In this document: one piece after another, positions 16,090 to 28,166 of the stretch
Layout: each line of letters begins with the position of its first letter
Position numbering within the stretch: position 1 is the first letter of the stretch
Origin: Oasisia sp. SBJ-2009
Lineage: Eukaryota > Annelida > Polychaeta > Sabellida > Siboglinidae
Direction: 5' to 3'
NCBI GenBank assembly: GCA_964017155.1
Contig: OZ024856.1
Coordinates: 6,690,813-6,754,812, forward strand
Length of the DNA stretch: 64,000 nt
Made by a program: the position numbers and the translations under genes
The notes under the pieces: generated by a model
Databases searched by the model: none
What the model was told of the DNA's origin: nothing
Seen by the model: only the letters and a program-made list of their open reading frames with translations

Positions 16090-16690
16090 TTAGTAGATCC
16101 CCATACGGCGCAGTAGGTTGTTATCAATAGCGTTAAAAGGTGGCTCTATTCGGCATTTCCAAGCGTCAAACATCCCAGTTGCATACCCCTGCTTGCAATC
16201 TGGCATGGATGGTCGTTCTGCCAAAGTCCTTAAGGATAGATGTGATGTAGGCGTGTCACTGCCATCTGCCGCCAGGTTTACACTGATGTGCTCACTCTCC
16301 AAATCTATTGTGAAACCCAAAGCAGCAGAATTTTTTGTCATTGGCGTGTCCATTGACATAGGTGGACAGGTGGTGGCTATTGATGCAGGGCTACCCATTC
16401 CTCCCGGTGTCACTGACATGGTATCAGAAACAGTAGGTGATGCTGATTGGCTCATGGAGTATCTTGCTGTTATCTCTTGCATAAGTGATCAAAGCTTTTC
16501 CAGGATGGCTTCAGGGAGATGACTATCTCTGCAGCTGCTCATCCTCCTAGTGAATAATCTATTAATCTCTACCAGCTGGCATTGTCCACTAGAAGATGTC
16601 ACACTTGGCACCCTGGCCTTCGTCACGTACTGTCAAGCGCCTTCACGCCGCGACACCAGCCATCGTCAACTATCTCCGCAATCTCGTTGA
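16090..16690 (-). repeat. R2 module with 130-codon minus-strand frame
   Basis: R2 starts (plus) at gatccccatacgg and ends near the cgccgcgacaccagc segment. On the minus strand it keeps an open 130-codon frame at 16090-16482. It includes MSVTPGGMGSPASIATTC, a Ser/Thr/Pro-rich middle, then AERPSMPDCKQGYATG and CRIEPPFNAIDNNLLRRMG. Other copies (17.8-18.4, 22.5-22.9, 23.7-24.1 kb) keep recognisable versions of the same peptide with frameshifts, so it probably descends from a real mobile-element exon. I do not recognise its function. Confidence 0.6.
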
Positions 16691-16957
16691 GTGCTGACTG
16701 TTTTTTTTAAGTATGCAGAAGGTTGCAGATGTCCAGTACCATTGCTAAAGCCAAATCATTATGTCCAAACAGCTCATCCCGCCCTGGACAAAATAGACAG
16801 AGCGGGAGACGTGACGTGCTGTATGTCTTGTTGTGTAATGTGTACCGTTTATACAGGTAATGTATGCATACTAAAATTACGCAAGAATCGTAATTGTAAT
16901 TTCTATGGCAATGTGTCTGAAATAGATGTTGGTATGTTTCCAGACACATGTAGCATA
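16683..16957. repeat. R1 module, truncated by R3
   Basis: R1 from tgagtgctgactg to agacacatgtagca, where sequence switches abruptly to the R3 LINE piece. The same switch point occurs at 19557 and about 26662, so R1-R3 was amplified as an already joined unit. Confidence 0.8.
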
Positions 16958-17738
16958 AATATATGTTCATTTAACAATCCCTGTTTTTTTTATCTGTGTT
17001 CTTATGAAACACAAATGAATAAATGTTTGGTTACGTGACTGTGAAAATCAGTGTTTTTCATGACAGATGTTAAAAGGTATTTTGGACATTGTTTTTTTTC
17101 CATTATTTTATCATATAGCTGATATCCTTGAATTATAAATAGGTCTTCTAATTTAAGAATATTGAACTTTTTAAAGATGGGATCAGTGTGCGCTATCAAT
17201 TTGCTTTTGTCAATCAATCGAACAGCTTTTTTTGAAGTTTAAATAGTCTGCTTATGTTAGTTAAATTATCACGAATGTTACTATACCAAGCAAGTACACC
17301 AAATGATCAATGGGGTTGAACTAAGGCATTATATATTTGTTTTAATGTGCATGATTGTAGCAGTGGCTTGATTTTATTAATTATTGCTAATAACTGGGCA
17401 ATTTTCTTACATTTTGCATTTGTATTTTTCTTCCAGTTAAGTTTTTTGTCAATCCATATACTTAAAAATTTGAAGTGATCAACTTTTTCTATCTTATTAC
17501 CACGTAGAATAATTTCCTCGTGATTGAGTATCTGATTTTGAGTGTTTTGAAATAATATGCATTTAGTTTTGCCTATGTTAAGTGAAAGTTTGTTGGCAGT
17601 TACCCAATGAGAAATAATTTGTGGGAGTTTGGAATTAACATTAATTGTGAGACTACTGAGGTCTTTGCTTTTAAAGAGTAGGCCTGTATCATCAGCAAAA
17701 AGTATGAATTGAACTGTATTTGTGATGGTAGACATGCT
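16958..17738 (-). pseudogene. R3: LINE reverse transcriptase C-terminal fragment
   Basis: The minus-strand frame at 17307-17735 (142 codons) opens with FILFADDTGLLFKSKDL, the catalytic F/YADD box of a non-LTR RT. HWVTANKLSLNIGKTKCILF and an FKFLSIWIDKKLNWKKN block follow. These are the usual post-catalytic motifs of Jockey/CR1-type LINEs. The frame ends in LKQIYNALVQPH and the 3' part decays through about 16960. Three further partial copies exist at 19.56-20.14, 20.96-21.56 and 26.66-27.23 kb. All are 5'-truncated and lack an endonuclease. Confidence 0.8.
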
Positions 17739-17756
17739 GCTGTGTGGCTACAGTAT

Positions 17757-18385
17757 GCTGATCCCCATTCGGCTCAGTAGGCTATTATCAATAGCATTAA
17801 AAGGTGGCTCTATTCGGCAATTCCAAGTGTCAAATGTCCCAGTTGCATACCCATGCTTGCAATCTGGCATGGATGGTCCTTCTGCCAATTAATGTCCTTA
17901 AGGATAGAAGTGATATTGGTTTGTCAATGTAATCTGCCGACAGGTCTATACGCATCTGTTCGCTCTCCATACATACCGTGAAGCCCGAAGCTGCAGAATC
18001 ACTAGTCAGGGGCATGTCAGTCGACATAGGTTGGTAGGTGCTTGATTCTGACGCAGGGCTGTCGATTCCTTCCTGCGTCACCGACATGGTGATGCTGATT
18101 GGCTCGTGGAATATCTTGCTGTTATCTCTTGCATGAGTGATCAAAGCTTTTCCAAGATGGCATCAGGGAGATGACTATCTCTGCAGCTGTTCATCCTCTG
18201 ATTGAATAATCTATTACTCTCTACCAGCTGGCATTGTCCGATAGAAGAAGTCTCAGTTGGCACACTGGCCTTCGTCACGAGGGCATTACTGTCGAGCGCC
18301 TCCACGCCGCAACACCAGCAACCGTCAACTCTATGCAACAACGGTCCCATTGCTTATTGGTGACACGGAAACAAAACATATATGT
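17757..18385 (-). repeat. R2 module, second copy
   Basis: Minus-strand frames read MGPLLHRVDGCWCCGVEALD, then frameshift into ISITMSVTQEGIDSPAS, giving the order of the R2 peptide upstream of the 16.09-kb copy's start. The first frame (18141-18350) and second (17830-18144) overlap out of frame, so it is broken. Similar pieces appear at 32.64-33.10 kb. Confidence 0.6.
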
Positions 18386-18419
18386 ATAGGTATATAAATA
18401 ACTAAAATTAATACAGTAT

Positions 18420-18745
18420 TAAATAGCGTAGCACTTCTAAATAAATAAATTACATATGTGTCGTAAAAATACTTAATAATCAATCTAATGTATAATTTAC
18501 ATTATAATGATACTTATAAATGATGGTATAGGTATAATTATTATTAGTAATAAATTGTTTAGTTTATGTTAAAACTGTTAAAATAGTAACTTATAATTTT
18601 GTAAAAATCAATGTTCATGTCAAATAACCATAGGGAAATTGTTCCATAGTTATATAACGTGGAACGTTTGTACATGTAATGAATACACACTAAAATTACG
18701 CAAGAATCGCAAATGTGTTTTTGACATCAATGTGTCCAAAATAGA
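18420..18745. repeat. Local duplication, copy 1 of 2
   Basis: About 300 bp including acttaataatcaatctaatg, ggtataattattattagt and acgtggaacgtttgtacat recurs nearly unchanged at 20655-20960. A more diverged copy lies at 23060-23460. Recent local duplication. Confidence 0.85.
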
Positions 18746-19135
18746 TGTTGGTACGTTTCCAGACACATGTAGCACGCCTTCCTGGGATTATACTTTACAT
18801 GTGAGGTAGGGATCGTCATTTGTAGCTGTCGGACTACATTGAGAAATGTTCATTTTTGGACTGAAGTTGCTGCAGATGCCACTGTCCAACCTGTGTCGAT
18901 GAGGGTGCCACTGTCGGATGTGGAGACATAGGAGGTGTTTGAGCTGATGCAGATGTTGCTGCAGATGCCATTGTCCATCCTATGTCGATGAGGGTGACAC
19001 TGTCAGATGTGGGGACGTGCAACTGTCCATCCTATGTCGATGAGGGTGCTACTGTCAGATGTGGAGACGTAGGAGGTGTTTGAGGAGATGCTGATGTTGT
19101 TGTAGATGCCACTGCCCGACCTCTGGCGATGACCT
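18625..19135. repeat. R1 tail plus degenerate minisatellite
   Basis: An R1 tail half (tgtccaaaatagatgttgg to cggactacattgagaaatg) is followed by three to four diverged minisatellite units of the 14.3-14.7 kb family (cagatgttgctgcagatgcc, cctatgtcgatgagggtg). Confidence 0.7.
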
Positions 19136-20578
19136 TGCCACTGTCCACTGTCGGACTGCGATTCAGTAACAACCTACGATGTATGGAAAACATCGGAGGA
19201 CTCTCAGTACGGTGTTGTGGTGTTCTTCGGTCACCTTGTAGTCCTCCGGATGATATAACAGAAACTCTCTTTGGGTTCTGTATATCTCGTGGTGTGCCGA
19301 CTGTTTTTTCTTTGGTCTGTGCAGAAGGTTGCAAGTACAAATCGTAACGCCGAATCACTCTGTCGAAACAGCTCATCCCGCTATGGGCAAAATAAACAGA
19401 GCGGGAGAGGTGACGTGCTGTATGTCTTGTCGTGTAACGTACGTGTACCATTTATATAGCTAATGCACACATAATAAAATTAGGCACGAGTCACAAATGT
19501 ATTTTCGACAGCAATATGTCGGAAATAGATGTTGGTATGTTTCCAGACACATGTAGCATAAATATGTTTATAAAACAATCCCTGTTTTTTTATTTCTGTT
19601 CTTATAAAACATAAATGAATAAATGTCTGGTTACATGACTGTGAAAATCAATGTTTTTCATGACAGATGTTAAAATTAAGGTATTTTGGACATTGTTTTT
19701 TCATTATTTTATCATATAGCTGACATCCTTGAATTATAAATAGGTCTTCTAATTTAGGAATATTGAACTTTTTAAAGATGGGATCAGTGTGCGCTATAAA
19801 TTTGCTTTTGTCGATCAATCGAACAGGTTTTTTTTTAAGTTTAAATATTCCGCTTATGTTAGTTAAATTGCCACAAATGTTACTATATCAAGCATGTAGA
19901 CAAAATGATAAATGAGGTTGAATTAAGGCATTATATATTTGTTTTAATGTGCACAATTGTTGCAGTGGATTGAATTTGTTAATTATCGCTAATAACTGGG
20001 CAATTTTCTTGCATTTTTTATTTGTATTTTTCTTCCAGTTAAGGTTTTTATCAATCCGTATACCTAAATATTTGAGGTGATCAACTTTTTCTGTCTAATT
20101 ACCATGTAGAATAATTTCCTTATGATTGAGTATCTGATTAGTAACAACCTACGATATATGGAATGAATCATAGGACTCTCAGTACGGTGTTGTGGTGTTC
20201 TGCTGTCAAATGGTAGTCCTCCGGATGATCCAGCAGAAAGTCTGAACGGTTTCTATATATCTCGTGGTGTGCTCACTGGTTTATCTTTGGTCTGTGCAGA
20301 AGGTTGCAAATGTCTAGTACGAATCGTAACGCCGAATCACTCTGTCGAAACAGCTCATCCCGCCCTGGACACAATAGACACAGCGGGAGAGGTGACGTGT
20401 CGTATGTCTTTCAGCTAATTACAGTGGACATGAAAATATGCACTGTACATACTTCTTTTCAGTGGGATCCTCATAAAGACAATTACATAAAGATACAATA
20501 CTAAATGATATAAAATTATAAGATACATGATGCAACATACATAAAATATAAATTAAATTGACATTAATAAATAATATT
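19133..20578. repeat. R1-R3-R1 composite, copy 1 of 2
   Basis: R1 (19133-19557) runs into a truncated R3 LINE piece (19558-20138), which switches at gagtatctgattagtaaca into another R1 (20139-20420) and an AT-rich tail ending in acattaataaataat. The whole arrangement, including both switch points, recurs at 26236-27668, so about 1.4 kb was duplicated as a block. Confidence 0.85.
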
Positions 20579-20654
20579 GTTTTTTCATTATTTTATCGTA
20601 TAGCTGACATCCTTGAATTATAAATAGGTCTTCTTCTAATTTAAGAATATTTAA

Positions 20655-20960
20655 ATAAATAAATAAATTACATATGTGTCGTAAAAATACTTAATAATCA
20701 ATCTAATGTATAATTTACATTATAATGATACTTATAAATGATGGTATAGGTATAATTATTATTAGTAATAAATTGTTTAGTTTATGTTAAAACTGTTAAA
20801 ATAGTAACTTATAATTTTGTAAAAATCAATGTTCATGTCAAATAACCGTAGGGAAATTGTTCCATAGTTATATAACGTGGAACGTTTGTACATGTAATGA
20901 ATACACACTAAAATTACGCAAGAATCGCAAATGTGTTTTTGACATCAATGTGTCCAAAAT
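20655..20960. repeat. Local duplication, copy 2 of 2
   Basis: Near-identical to 18420-18745. At its right edge sequence jumps from tgtgtccaaaat into R3 LINE sequence, a recombination joint. Confidence 0.85.
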
Positions 20961-21560
20961 TATAAATAGGTCTTCTTCTAATTTAAGAATATTTAACTTT
21001 TTAAAGATGGGATCAGTGTGCGCTATCAATTTGCTTTTGTCGATCAACTGAACAGCTTTTTTTGAAGTTTAAATAGTCTTCTTATTTTAGTTAAATTGGC
21101 ACAAATGTTACTATATCAAGCATATAGACAAAATGATAAATGGGGTTGAATTAAGGCATTATATTCTTGTTTTAATGTGCACAATTGTAGCAGTGGCTTG
21201 ATTTTGTTAATTAGCGCTAATAACTGGACAATTTTCTTGCATTTTTTACTTGTATTTTTCTTTCAGTTAAGGTTTTTATCAATGTGTATACCTAAAAAAT
21301 TCAAGTTATCAACTTTTTCTATCTTATTACCATGTAGAATAATTTCCTTATGATTGAGTATATGATTTTGAGTGTTTTGAAATAACATGCATTTAGATTT
21401 GCCTATGTTAAGTGAAAGTTTGTTGGCACATATCCAATGAGAAATGTTTGTAAGTTGTGAGACTAGTGTGGTCTTTGGTTTTAAAGAGTAGGCTTGTACC
21501 ATCAGCAAACAGTATGAATTGAGCTGTATGTAATCAGAAAGGCATATCATTTATATAAAT
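20956..21560 (-). pseudogene. R3 LINE fragment, third copy
   Basis: The minus-strand frame (21263-21550, 95 codons) retains ISHWICANKLSLNIGKSKC, then LNFLGIHIDKNLN, but lacks the FADD box in frame. It is more decayed than the 17.3-kb copy. Confidence 0.7.
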
Positions 21561-21570
21561 AAAAAATATT

Positions 21571-22030
21571 AGTATGGTTTTGTGGTGTTCTTCTGTCAAA
21601 TGATAGTCCTCCGGATGATCCAGCAGAAAGTCTGCTCGGTTTCTGTAGATCTCATCGTGTGCTGACTGGTTTGTTTAGGTGTGTTCAGAAGGTTGCAGAT
21701 GTCCAGTACCATTGCTAAAGCCAAATCATTATGTCCAAACAGCTCATCCCGCCCTGGACAAAATAGACAGAGCGGGAGAGGTGATGTGCCGTATGTCTTG
21801 TTGTGTAACGTGTACTGTTTATGCAGGTAATGGACGGAAACTAAAATTACGCAAGAATCGTAAATGTATTTTCGACAGAAATGTATCCGAAATAGATGTT
21901 GGTATGTTTCCAGACACATGTAGCATGCCATCCTAGGATTATACTTTACATGTGCGGTGGGGATCGTCATTTGCTGCTGGCAGACTACATAGAGAAATGG
22001 GCATTTCCACGTGACTCGCATTACATATTT
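21571..22030. repeat. R1 module, nearly full copy
   Basis: Runs from tggttttgtggtgttcttct to cacgtgactcgcattacat. A 150-codon minus frame and an 85-codon plus frame cross it. The same unit has stops elsewhere in other copies, so neither is credited as a gene. Confidence 0.8.
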
Positions 22031-22290
22031 TGACCATTCAATGAACACTATTTTGACATATCTCTTATAATAATTTATTTTAAAAGTTCAACTTATTCAT
22101 AGAGTAACTTAAAGGTATAATATTAAGGTATAAAAGGTGTCAACGAATTATTTTTTTATTACATAGTATGATTTTTTTATTTGAATCTAATCATAGCGTG
22201 ACTCGCGTTACAGTGAAATATTATAATTTCAGTGCGTTCAGTGTAGCAATTTTACATAAAGCATTGTGCAAATATTTAAGTTATGTCCTT

Positions 22291-22915
22291 TCAAAAAAGT
22301 GATATTCCATTGAAATTCAACAAATTAAATATCACACCATTTTCCACATTTTTATGGAAATGGTCAAATATTCTCTGTTGGATAGTAATAAATGATCTCA
22401 TTTTGTTGGCAAAGTTTGGATCGCGCATGGTTAAGTGCGGCACTTCCTGGTGATAAACGTGAAGGTATGTGCTCCTGTGTGGATACAGTGCGCTGACCCC
22501 CATACGGCTCAGTAAGATGTCATCAATACCGTTAAAAGGTGACTATTCGGAATTTCCAAGCGTCAAACGTCCCAGTTGCATACCCCTGCTTGGAATCTGG
22601 CATGGATGGTCCTTCTGCCAATTTCCTTAAGGATAGATGTAAGCGTGTCACTAATATCTGCTATCTCCATACTTACCGTGAAGCCCGAAGCTGCAGAATG
22701 ACTAGTCAGGGTTGTGTCCATCGACATAGGTTGGTAGATGGTTGTTTCTTATGCAGGGCTGTCGATTCCTTCCTGCGTCACCGAAATGGTATCGGAATCG
22801 TTGCTGTTGAGCGCCTCCACGCCGCAACACCAGCGGCCGTCAACTCTCTCCGCAACATAGGTCCCATTGTTTATTGGTCACACGGATACAACAAAAACAC
22901 ATGGGTGATACAAAT
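22291..22915 (-). repeat. R2 module with its 3' extension
   Basis: Minus-strand frame 22291-22503 reads MGVSALYPHRSTYLHVYHQE, then HLTMRDPNFANKMRSF. It continues the R2 peptide beyond the ...LLRRMG end seen at 16.09 kb. The upstream part (22540-22915) is the R2 body with deletions. A short terminal version (STYLQVYHHEV) occurs at 14.19 kb. Confidence 0.6.
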
Positions 22916-22963
22916 AATTGTTCGTGGCGCTTCACAACATATTAATATTAAAAATTCATTAAA

Positions 22964-22973
22964 TATATATATG

Positions 22974-23019
<46 letters not shown>
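22964..23019. repeat. TA-rich microsatellite
   Basis: Alternating ATGTAT/ATAT units and an uninterrupted (AT)n stretch of about 30 bases. Confidence 0.9.
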
Positions 23020-23020
<1 letters not shown>

Positions 23021-23299
23021 AGACAAATACTAATTTTTTTTTTAATGTAAAAAAATATATGTATAGTTATATAAATAACTAAAATTAATACAGTATTAAA
23101 TAGCGTAGCCCTGCTAAATAATTAAATAAATTACGTATGTCATAAAAATACTTAATAATCAATCTAATGTATAATTACATTATAATGATAGTTATAAATG
23201 AGTGTATCGGTGTAATTATTATTAGTAATATATAGTTTACTTTATGTTAAAACTGTTAAAAATAGTAACAAATAATTTAATAAAACAAGTTTGTGTCAA

Positions 23300-24125
23300 A
23301 TTACATTAATATGCAATATGAAAGAAATGTGTAGTCAGTAGACGTTTGAAGTTGGTAAAATTGTCACAAGTCTTAATAAATGTTGGTACATTGTTCCATA
23401 GTTATATAAAGTATATCGTTTGTACAAGTAATGCACAAACACTAAAATTATGCATGATTCGCAAATGTACTTTCGACAGCAATGTGTCTGAAATAGATGT
23501 TGGTGTGTTTCCAGACACATGTAGCACGCCTTCCTGGGATTATACTTTACATGTGAGGTAGGGTTCGTCATTTGTAGCTGTCGGACTACATCGAGAAATG
23601 TTCATTTTTGGACTGAGGTAAATTGTCTCGTTTTGTTGGCGATGAAGTTTGGATCATGCATGGTTAAGCACTACATGCATGGTTAAGCACTACATTTGTG
23701 ATGGTAAACGTGAAGTTACATGTTACTGTGTGGATACAGTGCGCTGATCCCCATACGGCTCAATAGGGTGTTATCAATACCTTTAAAAGGTGGCTCTATT
23801 CGGCAATTCCATGCGTCATACCCCTGCTTGGAATCTGGCATGGATGGTCCTTCTGCCAATGTCCTTATGGACAGATGTGATGTTGGCGTGTCACTGTCAT
23901 CTGCCGACAGGTCTGTACTCATCTGCTTGCTCTCCATACTTACGAAGTTGCAGAATGACTAGTCATGGGTGTGTCCGTCGACGTAGGTTGGTAGGTGGTG
24001 GTTTCTGACACAGGGCTGTCGATTCCTTCCTGCGTCACCCACATCGTATCGGAATCGTTGCTGTTGATCGCCTCCACGCCGTAACGAGGGCGACCGTCCA
24101 CTGTCTCAGGGATTTCTGATGGTCA
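23300..24125. repeat. R1 tail (23.30-23.63) and R2 copy (23.74-24.12)
   Basis: The R1 tail has gacagcaatgtgtctgaaat and the actttacatgtgaggtaggg terminus. The R2 copy starts with ccccatacggctcaatag and keeps a 73-codon minus frame with SIRTLAEGPSMPDSKQGY. A 12-bp direct duplication (gcatggttaagcactacat repeated) lies at about 23656-23695. Confidence 0.7.
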
Positions 24126-24129
24126 AATA

Positions 24130-26080
24130 GAAACAAAACAAATCTGTGATTCAAATATGCATTTGTTGAATGAGCGCTCTTGTGATCGAGGCATCAAATG
24201 ACTGATTTCATCCTCTTCCATCTTCATTAAGTTTTCTTTGCGTTGGTAATTCTTGGCTGGCTACACGTGTGATGAATACAAAGTTATTTTATATTATAGC
24301 TATAGTGCATAGTATGTGCTTCTGGGATAGGGCAGTTGCTTGCTGCCTAAGATAAGAATTGCCCAGCCGGCGTTTATTTTTATACAACGCAATAGGATAT
24401 AACTAACTTGCGTCATATATATTCATTGAGTAATTGCTGGCTGTGCATATCTGCATTACCAAAGAAGTGGAAAAAAATGCATCATCATAGAAATGTCCGG
24501 GGCTCAATTCCTTTTCTTACATTCCAATTCCCTCTTCAGTTCCTTGCATTCAGTTGGTTTAATTCTAATTCCCCGGGCTTGGCAAACAGCCCATCAAAAA
24601 CTAGATTTTCTGTAGATTGTATCATTTTAACATAGCATTCTTGCTAATCAACTTAATGACTACTTTAAATATCAACAAATTAGTATAACAACTTACCATC
24701 GATGCCAATCGTCAAATCACTCACTGGACGTTGCAACATGGCGCGTCGTAGGGATTCTCCTACAAAACATGAACCAGAAAGACGTAACATAGTAGTGACA
24801 AATACAAGGGCATTACATGTGTCTGTGTTATGCCACTTGGCCATGTCATATGTTTAAGTCACGTGACTTATTGAACAGAGTTACTTTACGATATATATTA
24901 CTGTTTTTAGTATTACATTTTAATCATAAAGGAAGATAGTGTACTGAAGTTTACTGCTTCCAAAATTGTGTTTATTCACTTTATTAAGCTCAAAACAACA
25001 TTTGCAAGTTTCATATTTCTACTGCAAAACACCTCTATTGGTAAGCGAAACATACATTCTCAAAAACAAGCTTTGTCACCCATACTGGTAAGGCGGTTCA
25101 ATCTGACTGCAATATTGCTGATGTTCAACGATGTCCCTGTTAACATTGTATTTGTCATGCTACACATCACTGCGGTATCTATTTCCGAATAGAGGAGCCG
25201 ATTATCATCCTTTCATAGTTGACAAATGGGGAGTATAGCGTTATATTCCTGGTACTGGAGTTAGACATCAATGTAATCTGGAACATAATTAACTGAGCTC
25301 AATGCTGAGACTTTGCCAAAAATCTTATTCCTAAATCAGTTGTTTTGTTTGAATGTCCAAGACATTCAAATGTCTGCCATTGTTAAAAATGGCACCCATC
25401 AAGCCATATTATTTATAAATCTTAAGAGAGCCTAACAGTTTGCACTGACAACAGTCGACCACCTTGCTGGTGCTATCCAGGCTATAGAGATTTGGAGATG
25501 GTTGGATCTAAGACAACGTCCCGTGATCAAACATTCGCCTGCACATGTGCTTGCCTTATATGTTCCAACCATGCCCCATGGGTATGTGGGAGTTTGCTTA
25601 ATCCTTGATCATAGTTCATTTGTTTTAAAAGTGGGTAATATAAAGTCATCCAGGACATAATGGTGTGCACAAGAACTCTTCACAGCCCTTCTTCCTTTAC
25701 ACTTGCCGACGGACTAACAGCCAATGGTACCCAAAATTTATGTCGGCTGGGCTGCGTCCGCGTCTGAATCCGGATTGCGACGGCGACTGGTAGACATCTA
25801 TTTTCAGCGAGATCCTCGATAGGACGCTTAGCGACAGCGTTTACTAAAGGATCGATAGAAACACTGTCAGGCGTAAACTCGTTAGCGGACCTGTTGGCTT
25901 GAATCCGACGTCCGGGTTGATGTAGGGGCCCGCTGCTTGGATGGTCCAATGAGCCGGCAGAGATGACTGGACTCACGAAGGGGCACCACGAAGCCCTTCA
26001 GATTGTGTGTATGAGCCATGGACGGCAGCTTCATGGCCACTAGCCAGTCAATCGGCCAGGCTAGCCGGGGCTAGGCCCTG
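24130..26080. other. No supported gene
   Basis: No protein family recognised. A minus-strand frame at 25680-25976 (98 codons) is Pro/Ser/Arg-rich and unconvincing. At 24690-24760 the minus strand has an ATG-initiated short frame (MLQRPVSDLTIGIDG) ending at a GTAAGT. It resembles a lone first coding exon, but there is no partner exon. Confidence 0.35.
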
Positions 26081-26083
26081 AGC

Positions 26084-26121
26084 AGCTTATCTTGTATCCC
26101 CCCCCGGATACAAGATAAGCT
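26084..26121. other. Perfect 16-bp inverted repeat, C6 loop
   Basis: agcttatcttgtatcc and its exact reverse complement ggatacaagataagct flank six C bases. The stem contains a GATA motif on each arm (TTATCT / AGATAA). It could be a hairpin or the joined ends of a lost element. No poly-T or gene context indicates a terminator. Confidence 0.9.
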
Positions 26122-26235
26122 AACACCCCATCAACCCACTCCCAGCATGCATGCTGTCTTCCTCTGAGTCATCCCCCCTAGATCTGACGACTGCGGGTCT
26201 GGCTTAATATACGTGACATGATAACTGACAACTCT

Positions 26236-27668
26236 GGCGATGACGCTCCCACTATCGGACTGCGATTCAGTAACAACCTACGATATATGGAATGAATCGT
26301 AGGACTCTCAGTACGGTGTTATGGTGTTCTGCTGTCAAATGGTCGTCCTCCGGATGATACAGCAGAAAGTCGACACGGTTTCTATATATCTCGTGGTGTG
26401 CTCACTGGTTTATCTGGTTATTAGGTTGCAAATGTCTAGTTCGAATCGTAACGCCGAATCACTCTGTCGAAACAGCTCATCACGCCCTGGACACAATAGA
26501 CAGAGCGGGAGAGGTGACGTGCTGTATGTCTTGTTGTGTAACGTGTAACGTTTATACAGGTAATGCACACACACTAAAATTATGCAAGAATCGCAAATGT
26601 ATTTTCGACAGCAATGTGTGCAAAATAGATGTTGGTATGTTTCCAGACACAGGTAGCATAAATATATTTTTTATAAAACAGTCCCTGTTTTTATTTCTGT
26701 TCTTATGAAACATAAATGAAAAAATGGCTGGTTACATGACTGTGAAAATCAATGTTTTTCATGACATGTTAAAATTAAGGTATTTTATACATTGTTTTTT
26801 CATTATTTTATCGCATAGCTGACATCCTTGAATTATAAATAGGTCTTCTAATTTAGGAATATTGAACTTTTTAAAGATGGGATCAGTGTGCGCTATAAAT
26901 TTGCTTTTGTCGATCAATCGAACAGCTTTTTTGAAGTTTAAATAGTCTGTTTATGTTAGTTAAATTGCCACAAATGTTACTATATCAAGCATGTAGACAA
27001 AATGATAAATGGGGTTGAATTAAGGCATTATATATTTGTTTTAATGTGCACAATTGTTGCAGTGGATTGAATTTGTTAATTATCGCTAATAACTGGGCAA
27101 TTTTCTTGCATTTTTATTTGTATTTTTCTTCCAGTTAAGGTTTTTATCAATCCGTATACCTAAATATTTGAGGTGATCAACTTTTTCTGTCTTATTACCA
27201 TGTAGAATAATTTCCTTATGATTGAGTATCTGATTAGTAACAACCTACGATATATGGAATGAATCATAGGACTCTCAGTACGGTGTTGTGGTGTTCTGCT
27301 GTCAAATGGTAGTCCTCCGGATGATCCAGCAGAAAGTCTGAACGGTTTCTATATATCTCGTGGTGTGCTCACTTATCTTTGGTCTGTGCAGAAGGTTGCA
27401 AATGTCTAGTACGAATCGTAACGCCGAATCACTCTGTCGAAACAGCTCATCCCGCCCTGGACACAATAGACACAGCGGGAGAGGTGACGTGTCGTATGTC
27501 TTTCAGCTAATTACAGTGGACATGAAAATATGCACTGTACATACTTCTTTTCAGTGGGATCCTCATAAAGTCAATTACATAAAGATACAATACTAAATGA
27601 TATAAAATTATAAGATACATGATGCAACATACATAAAATATAAATTAAATTGACATTAATAAATAATA
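26236..27668. repeat. R1-R3-R1 composite, copy 2 of 2
   Basis: Same order and same joints as 19133-20578: R1 (26236-26662), R3 LINE piece (26663-27231), R1 (27232-27512), AT-rich tail. Small differences include a shorter tail deletion at 27375 and several substitutions. Confidence 0.85.
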
Positions 27669-28063
27669 TCGACAGTAAGATACAAACATGGGATAACTGT
27701 GAGTAGGAGTGAAAATCTTTGGCTAAAAAAATCTCATCAGGCTAAAGAAATGTTTCATCTTTAGCCAAATTGGCTAGAGATTTTAGGCACAGCGGCGTTA
27801 GCCTAGCGACCTCTACGTTAAGCTGACATCTTATCTTTTATTATGTCTAGCACCAAGGTTAGTGCAATAGCCAATACTCTAACTGCAATAGGCATACATC
27901 ACTTGATGTGAACATTGTGTTTAGGGATGCTGTTAGTGTTGACACATAAAAATCAATGATAATGTCACAAAGAGAAATTGCAGTAAAACTATCACGTTGT
28001 CATGGTTTGCTGCGGTCAGGCAATCGGAAACTGTTCTATAATATCATAGATTAAATATACTTA

Positions 28064-28166
28064 CTAGTCTGGGAGCCTGCGTCATAGTTCACGTCATCCC
28101 CAACATCGACGTGCTCCAATAACTCTAGCATGGTAGCAGGAATCGTTAGCCGCGTGTTGTTCATTT
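28064..28166 (-). other. Exon-like frame in tandem unit 1
   Basis: On the minus strand an ATG opens MNNTRLTIPATMLELLEHVD, then a short acidic stretch ending at CAGACTA|GTAAGTATA, a strong 5' splice-site match. The second tandem unit keeps the frame and donor (28748-28854; T5 to R and a few other changes) with ACTG|GTAAGT. This looks like a first coding exon that was duplicated. No downstream exon was recognised, so function is unknown. Confidence 0.35.
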
